From Paucibacter sp. PLA-PC-4 (GTDB taxonomy: Bacteria > Pseudomonadota > Gammaproteobacteria > Burkholderiales > Burkholderiaceae_C), in NCBI RefSeq assembly GCF_026241155.1, contig NZ_JAPFGP010000008.1, positions 219,395 through 283,394 of the forward strand: a DNA stretch of 64,000 nucleotides, given 5' to 3'. Both the position numbers and the translations under genes were made by a program. The notes beneath the pieces were generated by a model. It worked only from the letters and a program-made list of their open reading frames with translations, ran no database searches and had not been told where the DNA came from. Positions 8,312 through 16,240 of the stretch are shown in pieces. Position 1 is the first letter of the stretch. Every line of letters begins with the position of its first letter.

Positions 8312-8857
8312 TCAGGGCTTCAGCCCGAGCGCTTTCCAACCGTCCAAGCCGAGCTTTTCCAAGGTCGCCATATTGGCTTCGTAGATCGCGTCGGTATCGG
8401 CCATGGTCTCGACGGCGCGCTCGATGCTGCTCTCGCGCAGGATGTGCAGGGTGGGGTAGGGCGAGCGGTTGCTGTAGTTGCTGATATCGTCCGCCGCGGT
8501 GCCATCGAATTGGTACTGGGGATGGAAGCTGGCGATCTGCAGCTCGCCGTCCAGCTCCAGGTCTTCGACCAGGGCGTCGGCGGCGCCGATGAAGTCGTTG
8601 AAGTCCAGGAAGTCCTGTAGCACCTGCGGATGGATCACCAGCGTGGTCTCGATCTCGTCAGGGTCGCTGCGGCGCAGCAGCAGCAGCTCCTTGGCCAGTT
8701 CCTTGAGCAGCTCCTCGGGCGAAGTCGCGCCGCTGACCACATAGCGCAGCCGATTGTTGACATGCACGCTCTTGGCGAAGGGGCAGAGGTTCAAGCCGAT
8801 CACCGCCTTCTCCAGCCAGGCGCGGGTGTCGGCTTCGATCTGTTCGGCGGGCGTCAT
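8312..8857 (-). CDS. DUF1415 family protein
   Basis: A 181-residue soluble protein that matches DUF1415 in length and motifs: an N-terminal TRAWLEKAVIGLNLCPFAKS, a central TTLVIHPQVLQDFLDFNDFI and HPQYQF followed by NRSPYPTLHILRE. Family function is unknown; the conserved cysteine (NLCPFA) and HPQYQF could be functional residues. The start ATG at 8857 overlaps the stop of the upstream hydrolase gene (ATGA), so it is probably translated from the same mRNA as the M14-like and M20 hydrolases. Confidence 0.85.
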   Translation of the reverse strand: MTPAEQIEADTRAWLEKAVIGLNLCPFAKSVHVNNRLRYVVSGATSPEELLKELAKELLLLRRSDPDEIETTLVIHPQVLQDFLDFNDFIGAADALVEDLELDGELQIASFHPQYQFDGTAADDISNYSNRSPYPTLHILRESSIERAVETMADTDAIYEANMATLEKLGLDGWKALGLKP

Positions 8858-9936
8858 GCGCTCAGTCCCAAGACCGCCTGGCGCGCGGCTTGTTGGGCCT
8901 GGTCCAGGATCTGTTGTTTCCACTCGTCGGTATCGATGTAGAAGGCGTCGCGGATCTGGCGCTTGATCTGGTCAGCCTGCTCGGCCGGCGCCTCGGGATG
9001 CGCTTCCAGCCAATGATCGGCGCGCAGGGCACCGATCATCTGATCCAGCGCCACGGTGCCGTATTCCAGCGCGATGCCGGTGTAGGCCGCATCGGGGCAG
9101 GCGTCGGCGACGGCGGTCCACATCAGGCCCACCAGCGGGGCCGAACTGGAGCTGCCGTCATAGATCGAGGTCACCTCGGTGCCCCACCAGGCGCGAGCCC
9201 GCGCGAGTGCCGCCGCATCGTTCTTGCAAGCAAAGATGCGCTCGCCATGGCCGCTGGGACCCAGGCCTGTATGCAGATCGACCCAGCCGATAGCCTCGGC
9301 AGCGTGGCCCTGTTCTTCGAGCACATGGCGCAAGGTGACATTGCTCCAGGTCGGCGCATGGCCACCGTAGAACAAGCCCAGCTCATGGGTGTACTGGCCG
9401 CTGGTGATCGCGGTCTGCAGCCCGCGCTCGCCGTGCCGTGCGGCATAGTCGGACAGCAGGGCCTCGTCGGCCGGCGTCGGTGGCCATTGCGCGGGGATTA
9501 GCGCGGCGGCGATCTCGTCGTAGCCGGCGTTGCGCGGCAGCGCTTGGTGGAAGTCGTGGAAGTTGCGGTTCAGGTCCACCCCCTCCTGCGTGACGCGGCG
9601 CCACCAGGAGAAGCCATGCGGGTTCAGCGCGTGAATATAGAGCACGGCCACACCGCTGGCCTTGACGGCTTCATGCCAGCCCGGATCGGACAGCAGGCCG
9701 GTCTGCACGCCGGAGCCGCAAAAGCCCTCGACGCCGTGACAGGCGCTGCTGATGATCAGCAGCCGCTTTGCATCGCGCGGGCCCTGGCGCACCACATCCA
9801 TCGCCAGACGCTCACCGTCGCGACCCAAGAGTGGATGCCAGTGCGGCTCATTGTCCAGCCCGGCGGCCTCGACGGCGGCCAGGAACTTGCCGCGCGCCTC
9901 GGCGTAGCTCTGCGAAAAGAAGGGGGCAGCGGACAT
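8854..9936 (-). CDS. DUF2817 / M14-like zinc carboxypeptidase-fold protein
   Basis: A 360-residue protein with the metal-ligand layout of M14-type enzymes. HxxE is in SSACHGVEGFCGSG, the substrate-binding DLNRNFHDF motif follows, then a third ligand histidine in WVDLHTGLGP, and a late glutamate in IALEYGT. There is no signal peptide, so it is probably cytoplasmic. The start at 9936 overlaps the stop of the M20 gene by one base (TGATG), and the next gene overlaps its stop, indicating an operon. The substrate is unknown; removal of acyl or amino-acid groups would fit the M20 neighbour. Confidence 0.85.
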   Translation of the reverse strand: MSAAPFFSQSYAEARGKFLAAVEAAGLDNEPHWHPLLGRDGERLAMDVVRQGPRDAKRLLIISSACHGVEGFCGSGVQTGLLSDPGWHEAVKASGVAVLYIHALNPHGFSWWRRVTQEGVDLNRNFHDFHQALPRNAGYDEIAAALIPAQWPPTPADEALLSDYAARHGERGLQTAITSGQYTHELGLFYGGHAPTWSNVTLRHVLEEQGHAAEAIGWVDLHTGLGPSGHGERIFACKNDAAALARARAWWGTEVTSIYDGSSSSAPLVGLMWTAVADACPDAAYTGIALEYGTVALDQMIGALRADHWLEAHPEAPAEQADQIKRQIRDAFYIDTDEWKQQILDQAQQAARQAVLGLSA

Positions 9937-11132
9937 CAGGGCTTGGGCGAGTTCAACCAGGTTTCGGCCATGCGGACCCACATCGAGCCGCCCAGCGGGA
10001 TCAGCTCGTCGTTGAAGTCATAGCTGGGGTTGTGCAGCATGCAGGGGCCCAGGCCATGGCCGCCCTCGCGGTGCGTGCCGTCGCCATTGCCGATCAAGAA
10101 ATAGCAGCCTGGCTTTTCGAGCAGGAAGAAGCTGAAGTCCTCGGCGCCCATGGTCGGCTCAAACTCCTGCACGTTTTGCGCGCCGACCACATCGCCCAGC
10201 ACCGCGCGCACGAAATCCGTTTCCTTCGCGTGGTTGATCGTCGGCGGATAGTTGCGGTGGAAACTGAATTCGCAAGTGGCTTCGAAGGCCTGGCAGGTGG
10301 CTTCGGCAACCGCCTTCATGCGGCGCTCGATCAGGTCCAGCACCTCCAAGGTGAAGGTACGCACGGTGCCCTGGATTTCGCAGCTGTCGGGCACGACATT
10401 GGTGGCCTCGCCGGTGTGTATCATCGTTACCGAGATGACGCCCGCGTCGATGGGACGCTTGTTGCGGGTGATGATGGTCTGGAAGGCCTGCACCATCTGG
10501 CAGGCCACCGGCACCGGGTCGATGCCGTTGTGCGGCAGAGCGGCGTGCGAGCCCTTGCCGCGGATCACGATCTTGAATTCGTTGCTGGACGCGAACACTG
10601 GGCCACTCTTGACGGCGAACTGGCCCGCCGCCATGCCTGGCCAGTTGTGCGCACCGAACATGGCCTCCATCGGGAACTTGTCGAACAGCCCGTCCTTGAT
10701 CATCTCGCGCGCGCCGCCGCCGCCCTCCTCGGCGGGCTGGAAGACCAGGTAGACGGTGCCATCGAAATTGCGGTGCTTGGCCAGATGCTTGGCGGCAGCC
10801 AGCAGCATCGCGGTGTGGCCGTCATGGCCGCAGGCGTGCATCTTGCCGGGGTGCTTGCTGGCGTGGGCAAACTGGTTGTGCTCGGTCATAGGCAGCGCAT
10901 CGATATCGGCGCGCAGGCCCACCGCGCGGTCGCTGGTGCCATTCTTGACGATGCCGACGACCCCGGTCTTGCCCAGGCCCCGATGCACGGGAATACCCCA
11001 TTCGGTCAGCGCACGCGCGATCACATCGGCGGTGCGCTCTTCCTGGAAACAGAGCTCTGGGTGGGCGTGAATATCTCGTCGCAGGGTCGCGATGCTTGGC
11101 GCATCGGCCAGGATTGAGTCGATCAACTTCAT
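9936..11132 (-). CDS. M20-family amidohydrolase (N-acyl-amino-acid/hippurate hydrolase type)
   Basis: A 398-residue M20D metallopeptidase. Metal-binding and catalytic motifs are visible: RRDIHAHPELCFQEERTA, HACGHDGHTAMLL, FQPAEEGGGGA (catalytic and ligand glutamates), GAHNWPGM, and the C-terminal ligand histidine in MLHNPSYDFND. A dimerisation domain lies between about residues 190 and 300. Family members hydrolyse N-acyl amino acids, hippurate or indole-acetyl amino acids; the exact substrate cannot be told. First gene of a three-gene overlapping operon with the DUF2817 and DUF1415 genes. A periplasmic binding-protein gene follows upstream on the same strand. Confidence 0.9.
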   Translation of the reverse strand: MKLIDSILADAPSIATLRRDIHAHPELCFQEERTADVIARALTEWGIPVHRGLGKTGVVGIVKNGTSDRAVGLRADIDALPMTEHNQFAHASKHPGKMHACGHDGHTAMLLAAAKHLAKHRNFDGTVYLVFQPAEEGGGGAREMIKDGLFDKFPMEAMFGAHNWPGMAAGQFAVKSGPVFASSNEFKIVIRGKGSHAALPHNGIDPVPVACQMVQAFQTIITRNKRPIDAGVISVTMIHTGEATNVVPDSCEIQGTVRTFTLEVLDLIERRMKAVAEATCQAFEATCEFSFHRNYPPTINHAKETDFVRAVLGDVVGAQNVQEFEPTMGAEDFSFFLLEKPGCYFLIGNGDGTHREGGHGLGPCMLHNPSYDFNDELIPLGGSMWVRMAETWLNSPKP

Positions 11133-11225
11133 GGCGGCACTCCGTAGTATGGGAGGCGCGCGGCGGCAGGCCGGCGCCGGTGTCGGGTCAGTTTACCCGG
11201 GGGTGGCGCCGTTTGCAGCGGGGGC

Positions 11226-12344
11226 TCAGCGCCTGACCTTGCCGTCTCCGGTCAGCATCGACAGCTCGACAAAGCTGGATCCCACATGCTTGCCGGGGCC
11301 GAACTTCACCGTGAAGCCGCCGGCGTTGTAGTTCTGCATGCCCTCCAGCGCGGCTACCAGGCCCTCGCGGCTGGGCCGCCCCATGCGGCGCAGGCCTTCG
11401 CTGAACACCTTGGCGGCCAGAAAGCCCTCCATGCCGGTGTAGTTGGGGCGCAGATCGCCCCCGGCGCGTTGCACCGCCGTCTGGTATTCCTCGACGATGC
11501 CGATGGCGGAGCCGAAGGGGTAGGGCATGACTTGGCTGACGACCACGCCCAGCGCCTGCTTGCCCAGCTCGTCGGACAGCGACTGGGTGCCGACGAAGGA
11601 GACGTTGTAGAACACGCCGCCGTAGCCGGCCTTGCGGGCCTCTCGGATGAAGGCGGCGCAGCTCTTGTAGGCGCTGATCATCACGATGGCCTCAGGCGCG
11701 CCCGGCACCAGGGCCTTGACGGCTGCGGCCACATCGACGCTGTTGCGCTCCACCGTGCCGATGGCCTGGGGTTTCAGCAAACGGGATTGCATCGCGCGCT
11801 GCACGCCCTCCAGGCCGGCCCGTCCATAGGCGTCATTCTGGTGGAACACGGCGATCTTGTTCAGACTGAGCTGGGTCAGCTGCTTGACGATCAGTGCGGT
11901 CTCGTCGAAGTAGGAGGCGCGTACATGGAAGACCCAGCGGCTGGCCGGATCGCGCAGTGCCTCCGCGCCGGTGAAGGGCGCGAAGAAGGGGATCTTGTGT
12001 TGATTCACGAGCGGCAGCGCCGCCAGCGAGGTCGGCGTGCCGACATAGCCGAACAGCGCGAACGCGTCCTCGGCAATGAATTTTTCGGTATTGGCCTTGC
12101 AGCGCTCGGGCTCGTAGCCATCGTCCAGGGTGCGCAGCTCGACGGGCAGGCCGTTGATGCCGCCGGCCGCATTGACGGCGTCGAAGTGCAGCTTGGCGCC
12201 GGCCTGCATCTGCAGGCCTAGCTGGGCGGCGGGGCCGGTCAGCGGGGCCGATTGGCCGAGCACGATGCGGCGGCGCTCCTGGGCTTGCAGCCAGGCCGGC
12301 AGGGTCAGTGCGGCCAGGCCGGTGAGGCAGTGACGTCGTTGCAA
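11226..12344 (-). CDS. ABC transporter substrate-binding protein, branched-chain amino acid type
   Basis: A 372-residue periplasmic binding protein of the LivJ/LivK type (Peripla_BP_6). A short signal peptide (CLTGLAALTLPAWLQAQ) is followed by IVLGQSAPLTGPAAQLG and AVNAAGGINGLPVELRTLDD, the typical start of this family. The start is probably the TTG at 12344: AGGAGA lies six bases upstream and the product begins MQRRHCLTGL. No permease or ATPase genes are adjacent, so it must share a transporter encoded elsewhere or act as an orphan. It is divergent from the molybdopterin oxidoreductase gene across about 90 bp. Confidence 0.88.
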   Translation of the reverse strand: MQRRHCLTGLAALTLPAWLQAQERRRIVLGQSAPLTGPAAQLGLQMQAGAKLHFDAVNAAGGINGLPVELRTLDDGYEPERCKANTEKFIAEDAFALFGYVGTPTSLAALPLVNQHKIPFFAPFTGAEALRDPASRWVFHVRASYFDETALIVKQLTQLSLNKIAVFHQNDAYGRAGLEGVQRAMQSRLLKPQAIGTVERNSVDVAAAVKALVPGAPEAIVMISAYKSCAAFIREARKAGYGGVFYNVSFVGTQSLSDELGKQALGVVVSQVMPYPFGSAIGIVEEYQTAVQRAGGDLRPNYTGMEGFLAAKVFSEGLRRMGRPSREGLVAALEGMQNYNAGGFTVKFGPGKHVGSSFVELSMLTGDGKVRR

Positions 12345-12436
12345 ATCGGCTCTCCTGAGGGGGATGAAAGGGTCAAAAATGGCAGGGCTCAAGGGTAGCG
12401 CCCATGGGGCTATCGGCTCTGTGCAATAGTTCGCGG

Positions 12437-14491
12437 ATGAACTCGATTGCCGCTGCCTTGTCACCATCAGATACGACTACCGTGAAAGGTGCCTGCCCTC
12501 ACGACTGCCCGGACACTTGCGCGCTGCGCATCACGGTCGAGGCCGGACGTGTCATCAAGGTGCAGGGTCAGACCGACCATCCCAGCACCCATGGTGCGCT
12601 GTGCACCAAGGTCTCGCGCTATCCCGAGCGCACTTACCACGCAGAGAGGGTGCTGCGGCCGCTGAAGCGGGTCAGCGCCAAGCATGAGGCGCCGCGCTTC
12701 GAGCCGGTCGAGTGGGGTCAGGCCTTGACCGACATTGCCGCGCGGCTCAAGGCTGTGCCCCCGCAGTCCGTGCTGCCCTACAGCTATGCCGGCACCATGG
12801 GCCTGCTGCAGGGCGAGGCGATGGCGGGACGCTTCTTCAATAAGTTGGGCGCCTCCTGCCTGGACCGCACCATCTGCGCCTCGGCCGGCGCGGCCGCGCT
12901 GAGCGCGACCTATGGCCACAAGCTGGGCATGCACCTGCCCTATTTCGCGGAGAGCCGCTTGATCCTGATCTGGGGCAGCAACTCGATCGCATCAAATCTG
13001 CATTTCTGGACCTATGCAATGAAGGCCAAGCGCGAGGGCGCCAAGCTGATCTGCATCGACCCGCGCAAGACCGAGACGGCCGACAAATGTCACCAGCACA
13101 TCGCCTTGCTGCCCGGCACCGACGGTGCGCTGGCACTGGGGCTGATGCATGAGCTGATTGCCCATGACTGGCTGGACCATGACTATCTGAGCGCCCATGT
13201 CGAGGGCTGGGACGAGTTGCGCGGCAAGGCCCTGGCCTGGCCGCCCGAGCGTACGGCTGAGGTCTGCGGCATCGGCGCGGACGAGGTGCGCGGCCTGGCG
13301 CGCGACTACGGACATCGGAATATGGTCGAGGCTCCGGCCGCCATCCGGCTGAACTACGGCATGCAGCGCGTGCGCGGCGGCGGCAATGCGGTGCGGCTGA
13401 TCGCCTTGCTGCCCTGCCTGACCGGGGCTTGGCGGCACCGTGCCGGCGGCATGCTGCTGTCGAGTTCGGGCTGGTTCGCACCCTTCAAGAATCCGGCCCT
13501 TGAAGCGCCCGAGCTGCGTGCAAACGCGCCGACGCGGTTGATCAATATGAGCACGATAGGCGACGATTTGCTGCGCGAAGCGTCTGATGAATTCGGCCCG
13601 AAGATCCAGGCTCTGATCGTCTACAACAGCAACCCGGTCGCGGTCGCACCTGAGTCGCCCAAAGTGGTGGCAGGCTTTGCGCGGGCCGATCTGTTCACTG
13701 TGGTGCTGGAGCATTTCATGACCGACACGGCTGATCTGGCCGACTATGTCTTGCCCGCTACCACTCAGCTGGAGCATCTGGATGTGCACACCAGCTACGG
13801 CCACACCGATGTGCTGATCAATGAGCCGGCCATCGCGCCGCTGGGCGAGGCCAAGCCGAACACGCAGATCTTCCGCGAGCTGGCGGCGGCGATGGGCTAC
13901 ACCGAAGCTTGCTTCCTAGACAGCGACGAGGACCTTGCCCGCCAGGCTTTCACCGATGCGATCGACTTCGAGGCCTTGCGCGAGCAGGGCTGGCAATCGC
14001 TGCCGGTGGCCGAGGCACCCTTTGCGCAGGGGCAGTTCTTGACCCCCAGCGGCCGCGCACAGGCCGGCGGGGCCGACTATCTGCCCAATTACGAGAGCGC
14101 CGCGTCGACGCCCGAGCTGGCCGCGCGCTTCCCGTTGGCGATGATCTCGCCGCCGGCGCGCAACTTCCTCAATAGCAGCTTCGTCAACGTCAAGAGCCTG
14201 CGCGATATCGAAGGCGAGCCGCTGCTGGAGATCCATGCCGACGATGCCGCCGCGCGCGGCCTGGCCGATGGCGCCGAGGTGCGGGTGTTCAACGAGCGCG
14301 GCAGTTACCACTGCATCGCCCGTATCAGCGCGCGGGCCCGCCCCGGTGTCGTCAACGGCCTGGGCGTCTGGTGGCGCAAGTTGGGACTGCGCGGCAGCAA
14401 TGTCAACGAAGTGACGCACCAGCGCCTGACCGATCTGGGCCGGGCGCCGAGTTTTTACGACTGCCTGGTCGAGGTGGAAGCGGCGCGGTGA
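12437..14491 (+). CDS. Molybdopterin oxidoreductase, DMSO-reductase/formate dehydrogenase family
   Basis: About 684 residues. The N-terminus carries cysteines for one [4Fe-4S] cluster (ACPHDCPDTCALRI, then GALCTK), followed by Mo-bis-MGD-binding domains (LILIWGSNSIASN, ICIDPRKTETADKC, VYNSNPVAVAPE) and a C-terminal molybdopterin-dinucleotide domain (SFVNVKSLRDIEGEPLLEIH). There is no Tat signal, so it is probably cytoplasmic. It resembles the broad group of uncharacterised members; substrate and electron partner are unknown. The start is uncertain: ATG 12404 and ATG 12437 are both possible and neither has a clear ribosome-binding site. The stop overlaps the next gene's GTG start. Confidence 0.87.
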   Translation: MNSIAAALSPSDTTTVKGACPHDCPDTCALRITVEAGRVIKVQGQTDHPSTHGALCTKVSRYPERTYHAERVLRPLKRVSAKHEAPRFEPVEWGQALTDIAARLKAVPPQSVLPYSYAGTMGLLQGEAMAGRFFNKLGASCLDRTICASAGAAALSATYGHKLGMHLPYFAESRLILIWGSNSIASNLHFWTYAMKAKREGAKLICIDPRKTETADKCHQHIALLPGTDGALALGLMHELIAHDWLDHDYLSAHVEGWDELRGKALAWPPERTAEVCGIGADEVRGLARDYGHRNMVEAPAAIRLNYGMQRVRGGGNAVRLIALLPCLTGAWRHRAGGMLLSSSGWFAPFKNPALEAPELRANAPTRLINMSTIGDDLLREASDEFGPKIQALIVYNSNPVAVAPESPKVVAGFARADLFTVVLEHFMTDTADLADYVLPATTQLEHLDVHTSYGHTDVLINEPAIAPLGEAKPNTQIFRELAAAMGYTEACFLDSDEDLARQAFTDAIDFEALREQGWQSLPVAEAPFAQGQFLTPSGRAQAGGADYLPNYESAASTPELAARFPLAMISPPARNFLNSSFVNVKSLRDIEGEPLLEIHADDAAARGLADGAEVRVFNERGSYHCIARISARARPGVVNGLGVWWRKLGLRGSNVNEVTHQRLTDLGRAPSFYDCLVEVEAAR

Positions 14492-15513
14492 GGGCGGCGA
14501 CCGGCCTGTGCTTGATGGCCGCAGCGCTGCTGAGCGGCTGCGCGCAGATCGGGTATCTGAGTCAGGCGGTTGACGGGCATCTGCGCCTGGTCTGGGCTGC
14601 CAGGCCCGTGCCAGAGTTGGTGGCCGATGCGTCGCTTGACGAGCGGCTGCGCGAGCGCCTGGCGCTGAGCCAGCGCATCCGCGATTTCGCGAGCCGCGAG
14701 CTGGCCCTTCCCGATAACGCAAGCTACCGTCGCTACGCCGATCTGCGGCGCGGCGCGGCGGTCTGGAATGTGGTTGCGACGCCGGAGCTGAGCTTGCGCC
14801 TGAAGACCTGGTGCTATCCGGTGATGGGCTGCGCCGGCTACCGCGGCTTCTTCGACCGGGCCGAGGCCGAGGCCTATGCGCAGCGGCTGCGCGACGATGA
14901 GGGGCTTGAGGTGCTGGTCTATGGCGTGCCGGCCTATTCGACGCTGGGCTGGAGCCGCTTGTTCGGCGGCGATCCGTTGCTCAATACCTTCATTACCTAT
15001 CCCGAGGGCGAGCTGGCGCGCATGATCTTTCACGAGCTGGCGCATCAGGTGGCTTATGCGCCCGACGATACCGAGTTCAACGAGTCGTTTGCCACCACGG
15101 TGGAGCGTCTGGGCGTGTTGACGTGGCTGGCTGGTCCCGAACGGGCGGCGGCCCGCGAGCAGTATCTGCAGGGCGACGAGCGGCGCCGGCGTTTCCAGAC
15201 CGAAGCGATGGCCTGGCGGCTCAAGCTGGAGAGCGTGTATGCGGGCCCGCTGGACGAGGCGGCCAAGCGCGCCGCCAAAGCCGAGCTGCAGCGGCAGATG
15301 CGGGCCGCGCCGCCGCCGGGCTATGAGGCTTGGTATGCGCGCGCCAACAACGCCAGCCTGGCCCTGCTGGCGAGCTACAACCAGCTGAGCCCGGCCTTTG
15401 AGGCGCTGTTCGAGCGCCAGGGGCGCGACTGGCCGACCTTCTATGCCGAGGTGCGGCGTCTGGCAGACTTGCCGAAGGCGCAGCGGCGCCAACAACTACT
15501 GATGAATCCCTAG
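14488..15513 (+). CDS. Putative aminopeptidase lipoprotein (PF10023 type)
   Basis: A 341-residue protein with a lipobox near residue 18 (LMAAALLSGCAQIG), so a membrane-anchored lipoprotein is expected. The zinc-protease motif HExxH is FHELAHQ, followed by a downstream glutamate motif NESFATTVE, matching the putative aminopeptidase family. The family sequence WNVVATPELSLRLKTWC and the PVMGCAGYRGFF stretch are also present. The GTG at 14488 overlaps the TGA of the molybdopterin gene, with GAGGTGG upstream, so the two are translationally coupled. Peptidase activity is inferred. Confidence 0.83.
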   Translation: MRAATGLCLMAAALLSGCAQIGYLSQAVDGHLRLVWAARPVPELVADASLDERLRERLALSQRIRDFASRELALPDNASYRRYADLRRGAAVWNVVATPELSLRLKTWCYPVMGCAGYRGFFDRAEAEAYAQRLRDDEGLEVLVYGVPAYSTLGWSRLFGGDPLLNTFITYPEGELARMIFHELAHQVAYAPDDTEFNESFATTVERLGVLTWLAGPERAAAREQYLQGDERRRRFQTEAMAWRLKLESVYAGPLDEAAKRAAKAELQRQMRAAPPPGYEAWYARANNASLALLASYNQLSPAFEALFERQGRDWPTFYAEVRRLADLPKAQRRQQLLMNP

Positions 15514-15522
15514 GAGACCACG

Positions 15523-15855
15523 ATGGCCGAAATCCGCATCCACCGCGACCATGAGCTGGGCCTGAAGCGCGCCCGCGAGATCGCCTGGGCTTGGGCCGAG
15601 CAGGTCGAGGCCAAGTTCGATATGGAGTGCGCGGTGCTGGAGGGCAAGACCAGCGACACGGTCACCTTTACGCGCTCGGGCGTCAAGGGAGAGCTGATCG
15701 TCGCGGCCGACCATTTTGATCTGCATGCCAAGTTGGGCCTGCTGCTCGGGGCCTTCAAGTCCACCATCGAGGGCGAGATCCAGAAGGAGCTCGATGGCCT
15801 GCTGGCCGCTGGCGCTGCGGCGAAGACGGCAGCCAAAAAGAAGAAAGCGACCTGA
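15523..15855 (+). CDS. Polyhydroxyalkanoic acid system family protein
   Basis: A 110-residue protein matching the PHA granule-region family (PF09650 type). It starts MAEIRIHRDHELGLKRAREI, has the central WAEQVEAKFDMEC, and a predicted beta-rich middle (DTVTFTRSGVKGELIVAAD). The C-terminus ends in an Ala/Lys-rich tail (AAKTAAKKKKAT) that could bind nucleic acid or granule surfaces. Members are found near PHA genes; the molecular role is poorly known. The start ATG 15523 is 9 bp after the previous stop. Neutral-lipid genes lie next to it. Confidence 0.88.
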   Translation: MAEIRIHRDHELGLKRAREIAWAWAEQVEAKFDMECAVLEGKTSDTVTFTRSGVKGELIVAADHFDLHAKLGLLLGAFKSTIEGEIQKELDGLLAAGAAAKTAAKKKKAT

Positions 15856-15891
15856 GCGGTCGCTTGGCAATCGAGGTCTGCGGTCGGGGCG

Positions 15892-16143
15892 TTACTTCAG
15901 CGACTCGATCAGGTCGATGTACTGCTGCATGGCCTCTTCGGTGGCCGTGCCCTTGAGCTCGTTCCAGGCGTCCCATTTGGCGCGGCCGACCATATCGGTG
16001 AAGCCCGGGCGCGAGCCCTCGACATCGCCGCTGCTACCTTGCTTGTATAGCGCGTAGAGCTTCAGCAGGGTCATATTGTCGGGGCGCTCGGGCAGGCTCT
16101 TGGATCCGGCTACGGCGGCTTCGAACTGGTCTTTCAGGCTCAT
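15892..16143 (-). CDS. Acyl-CoA-binding protein (ACBP)
   Basis: An 83-residue four-helix ACBP. It matches family length and carries the signature region LLKLYALYKQGSSGDV, then GRAKWDAWNELKGTATEEAM and a C-terminal QQYIDLI. It binds medium- to long-chain acyl-CoA esters in the cytoplasm and may supply acyl-CoA to acyltransferases. The ATG at 16143 has AGGAGA upstream. It is divergent, across less than 100 bp, from the WS/DGAT gene at 16241, a pairing that fits storage-lipid synthesis. Confidence 0.93.
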   Translation of the reverse strand: MSLKDQFEAAVAGSKSLPERPDNMTLLKLYALYKQGSSGDVEGSRPGFTDMVGRAKWDAWNELKGTATEEAMQQYIDLIESLK

Positions 16144-16240
16144 CTTGAATGTCTCCTGCTTGGTGTTGATCGGGATGGACGCTGGCGATGTTAACCAGCA
16201 TTGTCTGGGCACAGAACTCTAGAACATCAAGGAGACGGAC

